DNA from: Cardinalis cardinalis
Taxonomy: Eukaryota; Chordata; Aves; Passeriformes; Cardinalidae
DNA length: 64,000 nt
Assembly: GCA_014549065.1 (NCBI GenBank)
Contig: JACDOX010000171.1
Location: forward strand, 1,060,363-1,124,362
Direction: 5' to 3'
In this document: positions 36,501 to 49,100 of the stretch, one piece after another
Numbering within the stretch: position 1 is the first letter of the stretch
Layout of the letters: every line of letters starts with the position of its first letter
Translations under genes and position numbers: made by a program
The notes under the pieces: model-generated
Told to the model about the DNA's origin: nothing
What the model saw: the letters and a program-made list of their open reading frames with translations, nothing else
Databases searched by the model: none

Positions 36501-39500
36501 GGTGCTCCTCAGGGTCTGAGTGCAGCTCTTCCCTGCCCTCCCTCCTGCTGCTGCCACGGAGGGTGGTTCACTTCTCCAACACATTTGGTGAAGGAAGGCT
36601 TTGTGAATTGGCCAAGGCAGTCAGTCAGATTCAGTTTTACTCCTATGGGTGGTGTCCTGTACAAAACAATATTCTGGACATTCAGCTGAAATGGGGGAAG
36701 TTAGATTTTTTTTTTCCCCCCCCACTGGACATCTTATTTGCTTCAATCTGCATGCTATTTATATTTGTNAAGTTAAGTGTTTGTGATCTGTTTGCTTTCT
36801 CACTCCAGCTCATTTGCAAGCTGACACAGGATTGTTGCATTCTAACTTGGGAAGCAATTTAATTTTGATACAAAAAGTAGATCGATTGTAATTCCCAGGA
36901 TGAGAACAAGGTCACTAATTCTATTGGNTATCTCAGAGCCATTTCTTGGTAGTGAAAAGCTGTAATTTTTCTGCCACAGTAAATTCCATACATTTTAAGG
37001 TCTACACCTTATGCTCAGTTTTTTTTNAGTTTTATTTCTGCCTCTCAAAAATTCTTTGAAAAATTCTGATGTCTCTGTTGGAGCACACCAATCAGTGCTA
37101 GATTTCTTGGCAGTGAAATGCTATTCATGCTGTGTGCATAAGCTCCACATTGTCTTAAAGATTTTGCAGGTAGCTGGGAAAGACAAGACAGGCATTTGTC
37201 TTGTGAAAGAAGCTTCCTAGGTGATTTTAGCTGAGCTCTAGGTTTTGGAGCCAACTTAGCATTTAAAGGCTAGGCACACTTTTAAAAAAATCTAATTAGT
37301 ATTTAGAATAAACGGTAGCATTAATTGCAGTCAGTTCTCTATAAAAGGAATGAACTACTACTTAATTGCATTTAAATACAATTATACAAGAAGANACAAA
37401 AATGTATCTTGATTAGAGAAAGAAATAGTTCAGGTTAATTCTTTTCTTTGGTAATGAGAGAAATTTATACAGAAAAATTGCATTATCCTGTGGAGCTGTC
37501 ATTGGCTTCTTCCTGTAGCTGCTTCTCAGTCTTGAAATAGATATTCAAACACCCGTCTGTCATTTCAGCTTGGAATATTTTTCCTTCTCAGACAATAATT
37601 CTCTGCACCCAAAGTTGAAAGCCTTCCAGATTTATGCCATCTCTGGTCTATGGAGGTGCAGGTAGGAAGAAACTGTATAAGTTGGCAAGTATATTTCTTC
37701 ATGGTATAGTTTACAATCAAGTGAAAATGAAACTATTTCAGTTTTGGTTTGTTTTTATTTTCCTTTTTTACGAATGGTTCAAACCTTTGCTAAAAAAAAT
37801 TCCAAGTGCTAATCCAGGAGGGGGCACGAAAGAAAGGACATGTGTCCCAAGGCCCTGTTAGGGAATGAAAGGTGCTGAACAGAATTATTTTCTGAAAGAT
37901 TGAAACCTGGTGTGTTGTGTGAAGTCTAATTTTAGACCACATTATGCTGCAATATGGTATCAGACTCAAAGAGCAGCAGGTGTCAGAGAATCTGCTAGCT
38001 GACACTCCATGTTACAGCAGAAAAGCTTTATTAAATTCATTTTCTAAGCTGCAAATAGGACTCTGACATGGTGTGAAATTCAGCTAAACTGAACTTCTTC
38101 AGCTCCTGCCCTAGCATGTCATGGATTTTCTGTAGTCGCCCACTGTGATCTGGCTGGCCCAAGTTTAGAAATGCTGGCTATTAGCCTTAGCAGGAAAATG
38201 CTTTCCTTTTAAGCACTGTGTGCTTCCCACCCTCAACCTAATGAATCCTCAAGGGGGTCTGAAATGAGACAAAAACCAATCCTGAACCAAGTGAGAACAG
38301 GAAAATCAGGAAAATCTATTTCGCGCCTTTCCTAATGGAGAAGGGTCTAATTCACTGAGAAATACTTGGTGGTGTGGCCAGGATTACCTGGATGAAACAG
38401 CTATTTTTATTTTAAATATCTGAAGTATGGCTATATGCTAATTTCTGTGGATGAGAGGTTTTTTTGAAAATTTAGAAGTTTTTTCAGGATAGAGAGAGAA
38501 AATATGTGGACANAACAATGGCAAAGTTGGGAATTTTTTGNNTTTTTTTGTGGCTTTCTATTTCAGTGCCATGAACAGCAAAGCCACCCTGGCATGAGAA
38601 GGGCTCTGTCACTGTGGGCTTTGTGCTGCCACCTCTCCTGCCCCAAAGGGGCTGTAGGTGCTGAGTGGTTCTGGCAGCCAGAGCTCTGTGGTGCTTGCCC
38701 TGCAGTTCTGCACTCCAGCTAAAGGAAAGGCTGNAGAGAGTTGGTTTAGTGGCACACAGGCTCACAATGTCTTCTAGACTTGGATAGAAAAGAAGTGGGG
38801 GAAAAAACCCCAAACTTGCAGTGCTCCTAATTTTGGCAGTGTGGTGCCCTGATTTACCTGTGGCTGTTGAAGGGGAGCTCAGTGCCCACAGCAGTAGGNG
38901 CAGTGTTATCAGAAGTATTGTCATTCATTTTGGGCTGTTCTGACTGGGTTTAAGCATCCCTGATAGTGTGGAGAAGCAGCAGAGAAGATCAAAAAAGAGC
39001 TGTCAAAGCTCTGAGCCTGTGGAATTAATTTAGAGAGCTCCCCTCAGACAAAACAGTGTCAGGTAAAGCTGGTGTTTTATACAGATCAGATGTGATCAGC
39101 TGGGCATTGCTGGCCATCCCAGGGAGCAGCAGAACACAATAAAAGGGAGATGTTCAGGCTGTGAGCNGAAGTCCTTTCTTTATTTTTTGGGAGGGGAAGA
39201 TTCTGCCCTACCTCTCTTTTGAAGATGATTCCATGTCTAATCTCATAAAGAGTAAAGATATAAATAGATAAATAATTTCTAGGGGTGCTTATGATTGATG
39301 TGTTTTCTATTCACAGTTTGGGTCCTAGTCCTTGTTGGGAGTCTGANCTGCCTTTAGCCTGTCAGGCTGCTTTTCTCAGAAAGCAGCAAAGGAATGTGGG
39401 ACAAAAAATGATGCAGAGAAGAACTGGAAAATTTAGGGTTTGCATACAGACCCCCTTCACAGTCTAGCTGGCTGTTTCTACTATAAATTATGGGAGATCA

Positions 39501-42477
39501 TGGTTTTGAGCAATGCAAGGCATTGCTTTCTGTCATCTCATTCAAGTTCTCACCCAGTATTCTGATGATGCAAGTTGTACTCTCACTGACTTTGATTGCC
39601 AGAGCTAAAACAAAAACAACCCCAAAACCCCTCCGCGTAATTTTCAAATACAGTGATTGATTTGGTTTAGAAATTCTTGTCATGATGCACAGGAGGTGCA
39701 GCCAAGCAATGATCTGATACAGGGCTGGAAAATCAGTTCATGGGTAGGCAGGTGCACTGGGACACCTAAGAGGTGCCTTTGGCTTTGTAAGGGGTACAGG
39801 GACAGGAGTTGAACTGTGTGGGGTCTGAACAGTTTGGATTTTGTTCCAGTGTGGAAATAGGGTGAAGTGGCCATGTCAGGTTGTGGGCAAACATGAGCAG
39901 TAAGTTTGTAAGAGTGCAAAAGCAGTAAGATTGTTGTCGTGCAAACCACTCAGCAAGTTTTTGAAGTTAAAGCTACTTTCAGTGTAACTGTGCTGCTCCA
40001 TGTGAATTACTGAATTTCTTTCTTTAAATGAACCTGAAATTCTAACCAAGTCCTCAAGTGAGGCTTTAAATATGAAGTTAAAAACAATATTTCTGGGTGA
40101 ACCTTTCAAATTGCTTTTNAAATGTATCTTTGTGGGGCTCCTGCTACACAAAATGCATTGGGGTACTTACAAGAAGTAGTAGCCAAAAATGTGATGCAGG
40201 GGACTGTGGTACCACTTGATGTGTGCTGTTAGGAAGGNTCTCTGCAGGACTAAGAGCAATAGCTGCATTTTATTCCAAGAAGTAGAACCCCTTGTATTTG
40301 GGACAGGATTTTTTATTTTGTTCATAATTTTACAAGAAAGCAAGACTTTGGACTGGGTACTTCAGCAGTATTTTGGAGAAGACAGCTTTAATTTAATTTC
40401 TGGCACTGCTGGTTTGAANAAAAACCATCAATATCATATTAATGTGTTTTCAGACCATATTATGTTGAGGAAATCTGTGACTTCAACTCAAAGGTGACCT
40501 GTTAAGGAAACTTGAAAATTAGCTTCTACCACTGCTTTTTGTTTTGCTTTTCCCTTTGGGTTTTAAAATGTTGTACAAAGGTCTGGGAAGCTTTGAATAT
40601 TCCCAGATTTCTACTTGGAGATTTTTTTTTGGTAATATTTAAAAAGAACTAAGTCTGCTGTTGCTCTTCCCCTCCCCCTTTCTTCCCTAGACAGCTCCTT
40701 GGGGATTTCAAGGACAGGAAAGTGAAACATGGNTCAGCGAGTCAGAGGCATTTAATTTTTAGAAGAATTTTTTCCTAAGCATTTGGNTTCAACAGGTGTT
40801 AGTCCAAAAAGCAAGATATTGGACCTGAACCAGCCTGGCTTGACATTTCTTCTTTCATCTTCTTTTGCAGCTATAATTGCATGAGTTTTCATAGGTTTGG
40901 GTTTGGTTTTTTTAGGATAGAACAATTATTAACTTTTTAATATCAAAATAGTTTCCCTCCTCTATAATTTATTTAGTTCCTTCACAAGTTTTTTTATGCA
41001 TCACAGATAAGAGAAAAAAACTAATTATTTAAAAAAAAAATTAAGAGAAGCCTCCAGAAGTTCTGGGTTAAGAGCAAAAGTGAAATGAGCAGAAAATCTA
41101 CAACCTCCAGAATAAATACAGATACTTGTGGTTTCCCTGGTGTTGTGCAGGATCCAGTCCTGGGCAGCCATGCTACAGGAGAAACCATCACTGTGTGACT
41201 GGCTGAGCTACGGAAACTTGGTTGTTTATGTGCAGCAGGAACTTTACATGTAAAATCAGTTCTGAGTGGTAGTTTAACATGCAAATTCAGAGAAGTGAAA
41301 GCCCTTTGTTGTCCCCAAGTCTCACAGCAGAGAGGAGCAGGCAATCCCAGTTACTCCTTGGTTTTGGACCAGGCCAGGGGGGTGTGCACAGGAGGCTCCT
41401 GCTGGTCCCANTCTGCAGCAGAGTTTGAGGTGCCTGTGAAAAGGTGCTGCCTGGGAGCTGTGTGTGAACAGAAATGCTCAGCTGGCTCAGAGCCTGCTTT
41501 CTGCCTGTGCCTTGAGGGACTGATGGAGAAAATGATGTCTGGGAGCAGACTGACACGCAAAGCCCGTGGGTCATACCTGGCAGTCCCTCTGTGTTCTTTT
41601 GGCTGCCTGCTTGGGATGCTAAGATAATGAATTTTAATTGAAAAAAAAATCTTTTGGTGGAAGCATATTCTCAGATGGGGGAAGGATAAATTACAGAATA
41701 ATTCATGGACTATTTGCAGCTCTTGAGAATTCGGCTGATCTAAATAATGTATGTTTATACATACAAATTGTGTGTGTGTCCCTGCATATTTTAAATGTTT
41801 GATTGTTTCACATTAAGGAACAAGTGCTTACTGTAGAATACTGGAACACTTGCCATTTTTGGTTTTAATTCTTTGCTATTATTATGAATCTCACACAGAT
41901 TTTCCTTGGGATACTTTTCATACCTGCAATTATTGCTGGCCTAAAACCATGCAGGCATGGCAGGCAGACAGCATCTATTTAAATCCTGAAGAGCACCAGC
42001 AGAGACAGAGCAGCCATCATCCCCCAGCTAATTAGGGATAAGGNGAGGTGGAAGATCCAGTGCTGCCTCCTTCTCTGCCTGCCTGTCTGGTGGGCTTGCT
42101 CCAGAGCAGCCTGAGCTGCTGGTCCCTCACAGAGAATTAGCTGGCATGATGGATTTGCAGTGCCTGGTGCTCTGGCTGCACTAATGGCAGCCTGGTCCCA
42201 GCGTGCTGGCACAGCCACAGCACAGCCCAGCTGCCTGGCAGCAGGGGCCCCTTCCAGCTCGTGCAGACCTTGGCCTCTGAAATATGCCTTCTTGTAGGTA
42301 AGGGAAGAGCTGCTGTCAGCTAGAGGAGCAGAAAATTCAGTGGGGTGCTCTGCAATGCATGTGCACATGCGTGCAAATGTCATAAGAATCACCCACTGCC
42401 TTAAACTTAGTGTGGGGAAGGGTTAAGNAGATGACAGCAAGTGCTTGGACATGTATACTGAGCTCCTGGATGGCGAG

Positions 42478-42512
42478 AGTCACTGGGAGGCTAAATCCAG
42501 TCACTGGGAGGC
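42478..42512 (+). repeat. Short duplication AGTCACTGGGAGGC, 21-base offset
   Basis: The 14-base word occurs at 42478-42491 and 42499-42512, separated by seven unrelated bases. Likely a partly decayed tandem duplication. Confidence 0.7.
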
Positions 42513-42959
42513 CCAAGCTGCTAATGTAATGGTTTGCTTTTATGGGTGTATTAAACTTCAGGCTNTCATTGACTCTGAAGGAACCCCTGAAGATGCAAGA
42601 GAATTTCACTGCACAGTCAGGCCAGAGGGTTCCAGAGGCTGCTGCTGCTCTGTGTAAGCTCTCAGCCTTGGCTTCCAGTGCTGCCTGGCCTTGGCTGTGC
42701 TCATCTCTGCTCTGATCAGGGAGGACAGCACATTGCTCTATAACCACACCTACACTGTGCTGATCTCTTAGGGGATCCAAGTAAAATATGTGACAAGTTT
42801 AAGAAAAATAATAGATTAATTGAAATTAATTAGAAAATCTGAAATAGGGGTGAAACGAGATCAGGTGTTCTTTATGAGTACCTGCAGGTTACATGTGCTC
42901 TCTGAGAAGGCCTGAATGGAGCAGTGATAAAGGATGAGCAGCTGGTAGGGAGCTGGAAG

Positions 42960-43115
42960 CTGCACATCTCACTGCCCCAAGAACATAAACAGGGAAAGTT
43001 GCACATCTCACTGCCCCGAGAACATAAACAGGGAAAGTTGCACATCTCATTGCCCCAAGAACATAAACAGGGAAAGTTGCACATCTCATTGCCCCAAGAA
43101 CATAAACAGGGAAAG
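42960..43115 (+). repeat. 39-bp tandem repeat, four near-perfect copies
   Basis: Units occupy 42960-42998, 42999-43037, 43038-43076 and 43077-43115. Each reads YTGCACATCTCAYTGCCCC then RAGAACATAAACAGGGAAAG. Units differ at only about three positions. Because 39 is a multiple of three, the repeat keeps ORFs open on both strands (134 codons plus, 121 minus) and makes a 13-residue repeat in translation, but there is no domain, start context or splice evidence for coding. High copy identity implies recent expansion or homogenisation and probable length polymorphism. Confidence 0.95.
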
Positions 43116-46100
43116 CTGCAGCATGCACTGAGCCTCAGGAGCCCAGAGGTGCAGTGCAGGGGCAGAAACACCCGTGGGGGTTCAGGCTGCCTTTGGATGA
43201 TTGGTAGAGCCCTGCTACAGAGGATTTGCTTGGCCAATGTGGGAGCAGGGAGGCAGCTTTCTGAGGTGTACTGCAGGTTCAGTGTTTTGCAATGGTTTTG
43301 TTGGAGAAGGGGTCNAAATTTAGGTTAATTTACTTCCATGTCAGGATAACATCTAGTGTAAGGAATGAGTGAAGATGGGTCCTGGACAGACCCTGCTGGC
43401 AGGGCATGGGTGGGAGACACTTGCTGGTGCTGGTTGGATCTCTGGCAGTGCCCAGCTGGGACATGCCATGCATGAAGTACAGCACAGGAGGATGAACAGA
43501 ACTGACCCTTGAGGGGAGAAGTGGGACTTGTTTGAAGAAACAAGTTTCAGGTAATTTCAGACTCAAGCATAAGGGGTGAGGGTGACACCAGTCTAACAGG
43601 GGTGTGTCCTGGGTGCTGAGGTGGTGGAATGACACATCTCCTCTAAGGACAGCCACAATGATGGATGTCAGCCCTGTGGCAAGGTGTTCAAACCCCAGAG
43701 AGGCTGTACCTGTGAGCTCAGGGTGTTCATGTCNCTGAGCATCCTCACACAGTGACTGCTTTTGGTCATCACTGATTTGAGCCAGATTCGAAGCAACAGC
43801 CCAGAGGCAATAGCTGGGATTTGTATAGGGCATGATGGCTTATTTAAATGCAAAATTCTGGCAATAATGCCTTNATCTTAGCACAGTAAACTATCAATAG
43901 CTGCCTCTTAAATAGCCTTGTATTTTAAACAAGATATTACTAGTAACCAGCGTTTACTATTAAGTGTAAACAAGTCCCAGAAGCACTGCCAGATCTGTGG
44001 TTTTTCCTAATCTGCATAGCTGTTAAAACTCCTTTTCTGCAATGCTGGCTAGCTACATTTTAGGGTTATATTTCTGTCACCACTGCTGCTCCTCACAGGT
44101 GCAGAATTGCTTCCCAGAGAGATGGATTTGCCACAGCACCCCTTGTACCTGGTACCAGCCCTGCCAGGGCCCCACGAGGTCCCAGTTTGAGTGCTGGCTG
44201 TGGCTGCATGCAGATTGCACACAGAGTTCAACTACCAGATGGGGGACACTAAATCTGCTTTGTCTAGCCAAGAGCTGGCAGACAGAGCACCACTGCTGCT
44301 GTCAGCCAGAGAAATTCTGAAAATTGCTCAACCAACAAAATTGATGGAGCTTTGTGGCAGGTCTGCAGCCCCGTGGGGCAGCGGGGGAGTGCCAGGTCAG
44401 CCATGGAGCCCTGNGAGCCCGTGGCTCTGCTCCCTTGCTTGGGACACAGCTGCCTGCTGCTGCCCAAGTGTGGTGGCTCTTGCAGAGGTACTTTCAAGGG
44501 GAAAATACTGTCAATGACACTATTGCTNAGTAATTCCTGCTTTGTTTGCAGAGAGGGGTCATGGCTAAGAGCTCTGTCCCTGATCNCTTTTATGATGTTG
44601 CCTTAAAGCACTCTGAGGACCAGGGAGATACTGGGCTACCCCCACCCTTCTACCATCCCTGCTTGCCATAAAACACAGACTCAAGGTGAGGGAGAAACAG
44701 CAAACAAGGTTAAATCTTTATGGGCAGAGCTGGGCAAACACTCTGGCAAGTCTCAATCATTCTTCCAAACAGAGAGAGGTTTAATCTGTGGTATTGTATT
44801 TCCAACTCTTATTTGCTCTTCATGCTCTGNAGCAGTGGGGTTTCCAACAAGAGAGCCTTGAGCAAATGGAGCCTTCAAAGGTCCTGGCAGCAGTGAGCAG
44901 TGCTGCAAGCTGTGGAAATGGGCNGCCTCATGGTGCTGAGCAAAGTGGGCACTTGTGTATTGTGCTCCAGTGCCCAGCTGAAACATCCTCTGTGGTCAAA
45001 AAGTGGAATAAGGAGCTGACTCTGCAGAGCAAGCACCTGGTGTGCAAATGGGAGCAGCTCACCAGCATCAGTGGCCCTGCACTGNTAACACAGTCAAATA
45101 GGTGCAGACCAAAATTTGAATCAATTTAAAAATAATTAAAATTTTACTTTTCAGTCAGTAAGTGGTAGTATACCATACTTTTGTACCACTCTGCCTGGTA
45201 TTTTTTGTCTTAAGTTGTAAATTATGTAAGCTGGTAGCTGCTTCTCTAGTCCTGCATCCTCTTGGAGATGTTTATCCAGCATTTAAGTGTAGGGGTGTCA
45301 ATGTTTGTAAACATGCAGGTAAACCTGCATGTATGTGTTTGCATTTCTGTGCAGCCCTGCTAATGGCTAGCAAAACTGCTTTTTAGTGTACTGTATGGAA
45401 TATGTCTTGCAAATACCCTTAAAAGTTCAATTACAGAGTCAATTCAGTAGCTATTAGTAATGAAACATAAATGCAACTTCACATTCTTGCCAGCTGGCTC
45501 AGGTAACACGCTCTCATCATCTACAGAAGCACAGCATTTTTCAATTCTCTGGCTGAATATTAAAATCCAAAATTAGACTATAATTACCAAAGGGTTGGAT
45601 GGCAGTCTGTAGCCAGAGCAAAGAGGGCTCCTCCCCACTGTGTGTCCTGCAGGAGCTCTGTGCTGGAGCCCAGATCTGTAGCTCATCACATCTGCTCAGG
45701 TGGGGCAGACAGCTGTCAAGAAATCTGTGTTTTTGCAGTACCAGCAGAAAACTGGTCAGGAGATTTCATCAGCTGCTTGATTTATATGAATGAATGCAGA
45801 TTTCTGTGCCTTAGATCATGGCAATAGTTTTGAATCCATTTTGACTTTTTTCCCACTTCTGTCAATGGCAGCCACTGCTGNTTTTGACTGTATCTATATT
45901 ACTAGACCTTGTGGGGATATAATATTTTCATCTGGTCCTGTGTCCATCCCCACAAACAGAGTGGTTTTCTCTCTTTCTGTCACCTACATGTCATACTAAT
46001 ATTTTCCATAGTGTAATCCTCTACTTGATGCCATAACAGAGGAACACAGTGATGATGTGTAAGTAGCAGTCCAGAGAACAATAGACTACTGCCATGCTAA

Positions 46101-49100
46101 TAGAGTATTCCAGTGAATAGAGTGGTAGTACAGTGTATTTTATTAGGTGATTTGTTTCTGTTAGTGGCCACTGGGTGGAGGAAAAACTGAAAAAGCTGAG
46201 AGCAGGAGCACAGCCTAAAGTGTCCTGATTTCCAGGGCATTCAGGTGCCTGCAAGCCCTCCTGCTTTGCTAACAANACACAGCAGCTCCTGAAAAATCAG
46301 AGGACTTCTTTAGGTGCCTGATTTTGAAATATGGGACTGGGCTTGTGACAATTCCAAGGTGCAGTTTAGCAAAAAGGCCAAGAAACAATAAGTGGTGACT
46401 GAGCGAGGGCAGCTTGGGCAGCGAGAGGTTGGCACGCTGAGCCAGCACCAGTGGGAACTGGGCTGGGAAGGGAGCTCTTCAGGAGCTGCTGGCTAAGAAA
46501 AGGCAACACTTATGCTTGCTTTTTCTTTATAATTCTCTTCCCTATTATTTTAAGATCTAGGGAGCAGAGGATTTGCAAAAAAACAGTGGGAATGTAACTT
46601 GGCCATACAAATACATTTGCTGACTGTGGGGGGTATTGCATCTAGAAATTAACTGTGGGCACAATAATTTAAAATCCTGCTCCTTTTGATCCCTCCTGTT
46701 GTACGTTAATCTGAGGTTATATGCAAGAAATTACTGTTTCTAACCTAGTTTCCTCACTCTCCTGCAGGCTGGGGATGAGACTAGCCCCTTAAGTTGCTGC
46801 TAACACTCTTGCAGCATGGGCTTAAAANGAAAATGAAGCAGTTGCTTGGAAACCCTCCTCCTCTTTGTGCCACTTATTTTACTTTCTCAAGATGTCTTTT
46901 TCCAGACTATTAATTGTAAGTGGCAAAAATATTACAGGCGGAGCTGCTGGTGTCTCTTACTGTGAAGATTGTGTAACAAGCCTCTGGTTTGATTGGCATT
47001 TGCTTTCCTAGACTTGAACTCTTTTGAACAAAATTCGAAGGGAATTTGCTGTGCTAAGTAACTCCTTAAACTCTTTAGGAAGATTTAATCCTNACTTATG
47101 CCTGAGAATAGACGTAGAGAACAATACCTTGGCAAAAAAAATTGGTGTGAACTTTGAAAAGGTAAAATATCTCAGTGCTTTGAAGCAAGGATCTGAAATT
47201 TGTTGGGGAAGGATTGTCTGGCTCTTGACTCAGGGATATTTTTCTTGCCATTTCTGATCTGTGAACATTTGGTTAAGTTGTAGGCATTTCCTTAACTTAT
47301 AATTTGCCCATGTTGCATAGGGACAGCTTTGGTGTATTTAGCAGCTAAAACCAGAACCAATTTCAGCCACACTCTGGACTGAGCTGAAGTCAGCCCTCCA
47401 GGGGTTATACCTTTTTAAGGGATATGCAGAAAGTGGATAAACTATGTGCCAAGAAATCCTAATTCTAACATCTCTGAAAGTGTGAGTACTTTGCTTTGCA
47501 ACCTCAATGTTCTTACTGGGTAGTTTTCTTGTGCAAAGTACATGTTTCTAAATTGGGCAATTTAAGCATCAACTGCACATATCTTAAAATTTCTGCAGTA
47601 TGAGAATGTAATTTTTTCCGCACACTTTTGTTACTGTCAGTCTATTGGGAATGCCAATGGGCATGGGATCCTATATCTTCGATAAGAGGGATGTCAGTGC
47701 CAAAGGCTGTGTGTAAAATTTAAAGTGCATGGATCCATAAAATGCCTCAGGGTTATCCCTACTATCTGTAGGAAACAGTCCTACAGAGAATACTCTGGGA
47801 CTGGATAACACTGGGAAGGCGGTTTTCCTGACGCTGGATCAATGATTTATTCTATTTTGGAAGCCTCTTCTGAGCAGTAGGGTGGGGGCAAGATAACTCT
47901 GGAGGGTTTAGCAGCATGAGATCTCTTATGCAACTAAGCAAATAGCTGGGCAGTCTGATTACACAGAGTTTCAAAATACACCAAGCATGCAAACGTTTTT
48001 TTTTTTGAGTAAAATAGTAAAATGCTGTTTGTTTCAGTGGCATGCAGANTACAATACACACTGAAAAAAATTTNAAGTGGGAAAAAGCACTGGTGGGAAA
48101 CCCTGGATTGTGGGAATTATTTGCCTCTATATTTTTGGATGTTGCTACAAACCATGTTACCTGTCCATGTGTTAATGCTAGTGTAGTGTAATTGGGTGTT
48201 TGGAGACTCAGAAGGATTTTTTGTGTTCAGCAGAGCCTTGAGTCTTTCTGGGCCTTGTATTTCTTAAAAAAGNGGGAGGCTGATGGGTATGTGTTGGCTA
48301 ATGGGGCCACAAGACATCATTTGGATAGAACCAAGAGGGGTGTGGGGCAGAAAAAGGATCATACACATNTGGGGCTTTTTGAGTGTGAAACCTGGTTTAA
48401 AATAGATTTATAGCTTTATAGTCCACAAAGGACTACCATCCACCTGAGCTGCCTGGACCACCTTTTTTCACCTGAATATTTAGTCTGGAGTTTGAAGACT
48501 TGGGTGATTTTTGAAGGTTTTTAAGCATCTGTAAGTCCTGGAGATGCAGTACCTCNCATGGACTGTGTGCCTACATGGCCTGGAGACCCATCTGGCTGAG
48601 CCTGCTCTGCCCAGGGCACCTGGACCTGCTCCTCCCCAGGATGTCCTGTTTAGAGGGGCTGCAGCCCAGGCCTTCAGCCTGAACTCACACAGATGCTGTG
48701 GCTCAAATTTCCATATCACAGAAAGCTNGCAGGACTGCACATCAGCAGTGCTAAAATATGGCTGGGAGCTGTGTGCATCCATCGGGGTCTGTGTGCTAGC
48801 NTTCCCTCACTCAGCAGGGGTGTGATGAGTTCTTCATTAATATTAGCTCTGGAAGGAGCAGATGGTGCCAAGATCTTGCACCTCAGAGCCAGAATTGCAG
48901 TTTGGAGCCAGCTGCATCGTTTTCATTAGCTCCAGTTTCACAGGCCCCTTCTAGCCTTCATTTACCTTTGTAAGTGGGATGAGAGTGCCAGCTCAATGAA
49001 CTGATGTGTTAAACATGAATAACATGTTGAATGATTATCCTAAGCAGCAGTACTGACTGATGAGGTAGTGCCACGTTCCCAGCCTCTCTCTAGCTGATGG

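Larger units (their letters stand above)
31571..42959. other. Intergenic, no recognised gene
   Basis: About 11 kb of mostly unique sequence. Small items: a 21-bp tandem duplication at 33523-33564, a T10-C8 homopolymer junction at 36706-36723, an A10 run near 41031, and a repeated 14-mer with 21-base offset at 42478-42512. ORFs up to 151 codons (36407-36862) include N and show no known motif. No transposon or RNA gene recognised. Confidence 0.5.

Noticed and set aside
38930..39160. Possible CR1 LINE fragment
   Set aside because: Some words recall the CR1 3' region, but the order and the diagnostic 3' octamer repeat are missing.
42960..43115. CRISPR array
   Set aside because: Units are contiguous with no variable spacers, and the genome is a vertebrate's.
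42872..43328. ORFs of 121-134 codons with a 13-residue repeat on both strands
   Set aside because: Open only because the 39-bp tandem repeat is a multiple of three and lacks stops; no supporting signals.
43330..43833. 167-codon minus-strand ORF
   Set aside because: Contains N, no known motif, no promoter or splice evidence.
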